A DNA stretch of 11,261 nt from NCBI GenBank assembly GCA_030673525.1, contig DAOVIY010000013.1, positions 1-11,261 of the forward strand, written 5' to 3'. Positions within the stretch are counted from its first letter, which is position 1. Each line of letters starts with the position of its first letter. The notes below the pieces were generated by a model. It did no database searches. It was given only the letters and a program-made list of their open reading frames with translations, and was not told the origin of the DNA. Source of the DNA: a bacterium (GTDB taxonomy: Bacteria > Patescibacteriota > Minisyncoccia > UBA6257). Below, piece by piece: positions 11,220-11,261 of this stretch. The translations under genes and the position numbers were made by a program.

Positions 11220-11261
11220 ATGGGTGAAAGGTTAATAGAATTCTATGGGACAGAATGCGTG
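11220..11261 (+). CDS. Thioredoxin-like protein, first 14 codons
   Basis: Only MGERLIEFYGTECV is in the window. The EFYGTEC word is what precedes the CxxC active site in small archaeal thioredoxin- or glutaredoxin-like proteins, with this Cys as the likely first active-site cysteine. The second cysteine would fall just outside the window, so the call rests on one short motif. Supported by an upstream TATA box. Confidence 0.45.
   Translation, partial: MGERLIEFYGTECV

Noticed and set aside
1..11261. A bacterial (for example CPR) host, suggested by MEP genes and FabI
   Set aside because: TATA boxes at leaderless distance before many genes, lack of -35/-10 promoters and GGTGAT-type ribosome sites fit an archaeon better. 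This is a judgement from few genes and could be overturned by marker genes.

Overview
The window looks like a piece of an AT-rich archaeal genome, probably a DPANN-type lineage such as Woesearchaeota/Pacearchaeota (inference). Most genes have an AT-rich TATA-like box centred about 20-36 nt before the start codon. Several are therefore probably leaderless, and where a ribosome-binding site is visible it is GGTGAT/AGGTGG. Against that archaeal expression grammar stand bacterial-type metabolic genes: an IspD-IspF fusion, IspE (MEP isoprenoid pathway) and FabI (fatty-acid synthesis).

Layout. Positions 1-627 hold the 3' part of gatA. From about 660 to 7150 there is an accessory island of one- or two-gene modules in alternating orientation: an unrecognised 190-aa protein (845-1417, +), a DUF4365-like nuclease-fold protein (1606-2361, -), a SIR2 NADase-like gene overlapping a 914-aa helical protein (2812-6505, +), and a 3-TM SemiSWEET-like protein (6787-7068, -). 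Each gene or operon has its own promoter. From 7387 onward come a DUF3796-like membrane protein with an XRE regulator, then ispDF, ispE, convergent fabI, and the first codons of a thioredoxin-like gene.

The island's spacers are its most unusual part. Module borders carry a recurring imperfect palindrome: TTAACA, a 2-nt bulge, a variable self-complementary arm, then TGTTAA (at 661, 1440, 2570, 6618 and 7126). Two copies (2413-2471 and 6616-6710) are extended into attC-like hairpins with R''/R'-like boxes. Three modules are also bounded by private, nested inverted repeats, four blocks deep around the SIR2 operon. The left arms of these repeats are studded with small hairpins, many with GNA triloops, whose stems change in a compensatory way between copies.

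My best reading is an integron-like (CALIN-like) or otherwise structure-dependent mobile cassette array carrying probable defence genes in an archaeon. No recombinase lies in the window, and the short border sites and private inverted repeats do not fit a textbook integron. A smaller family of palindromic hairpins also appears in the metabolic part: between ispDF and ispE, inside the ispE reading frame, and in the fabI leader.
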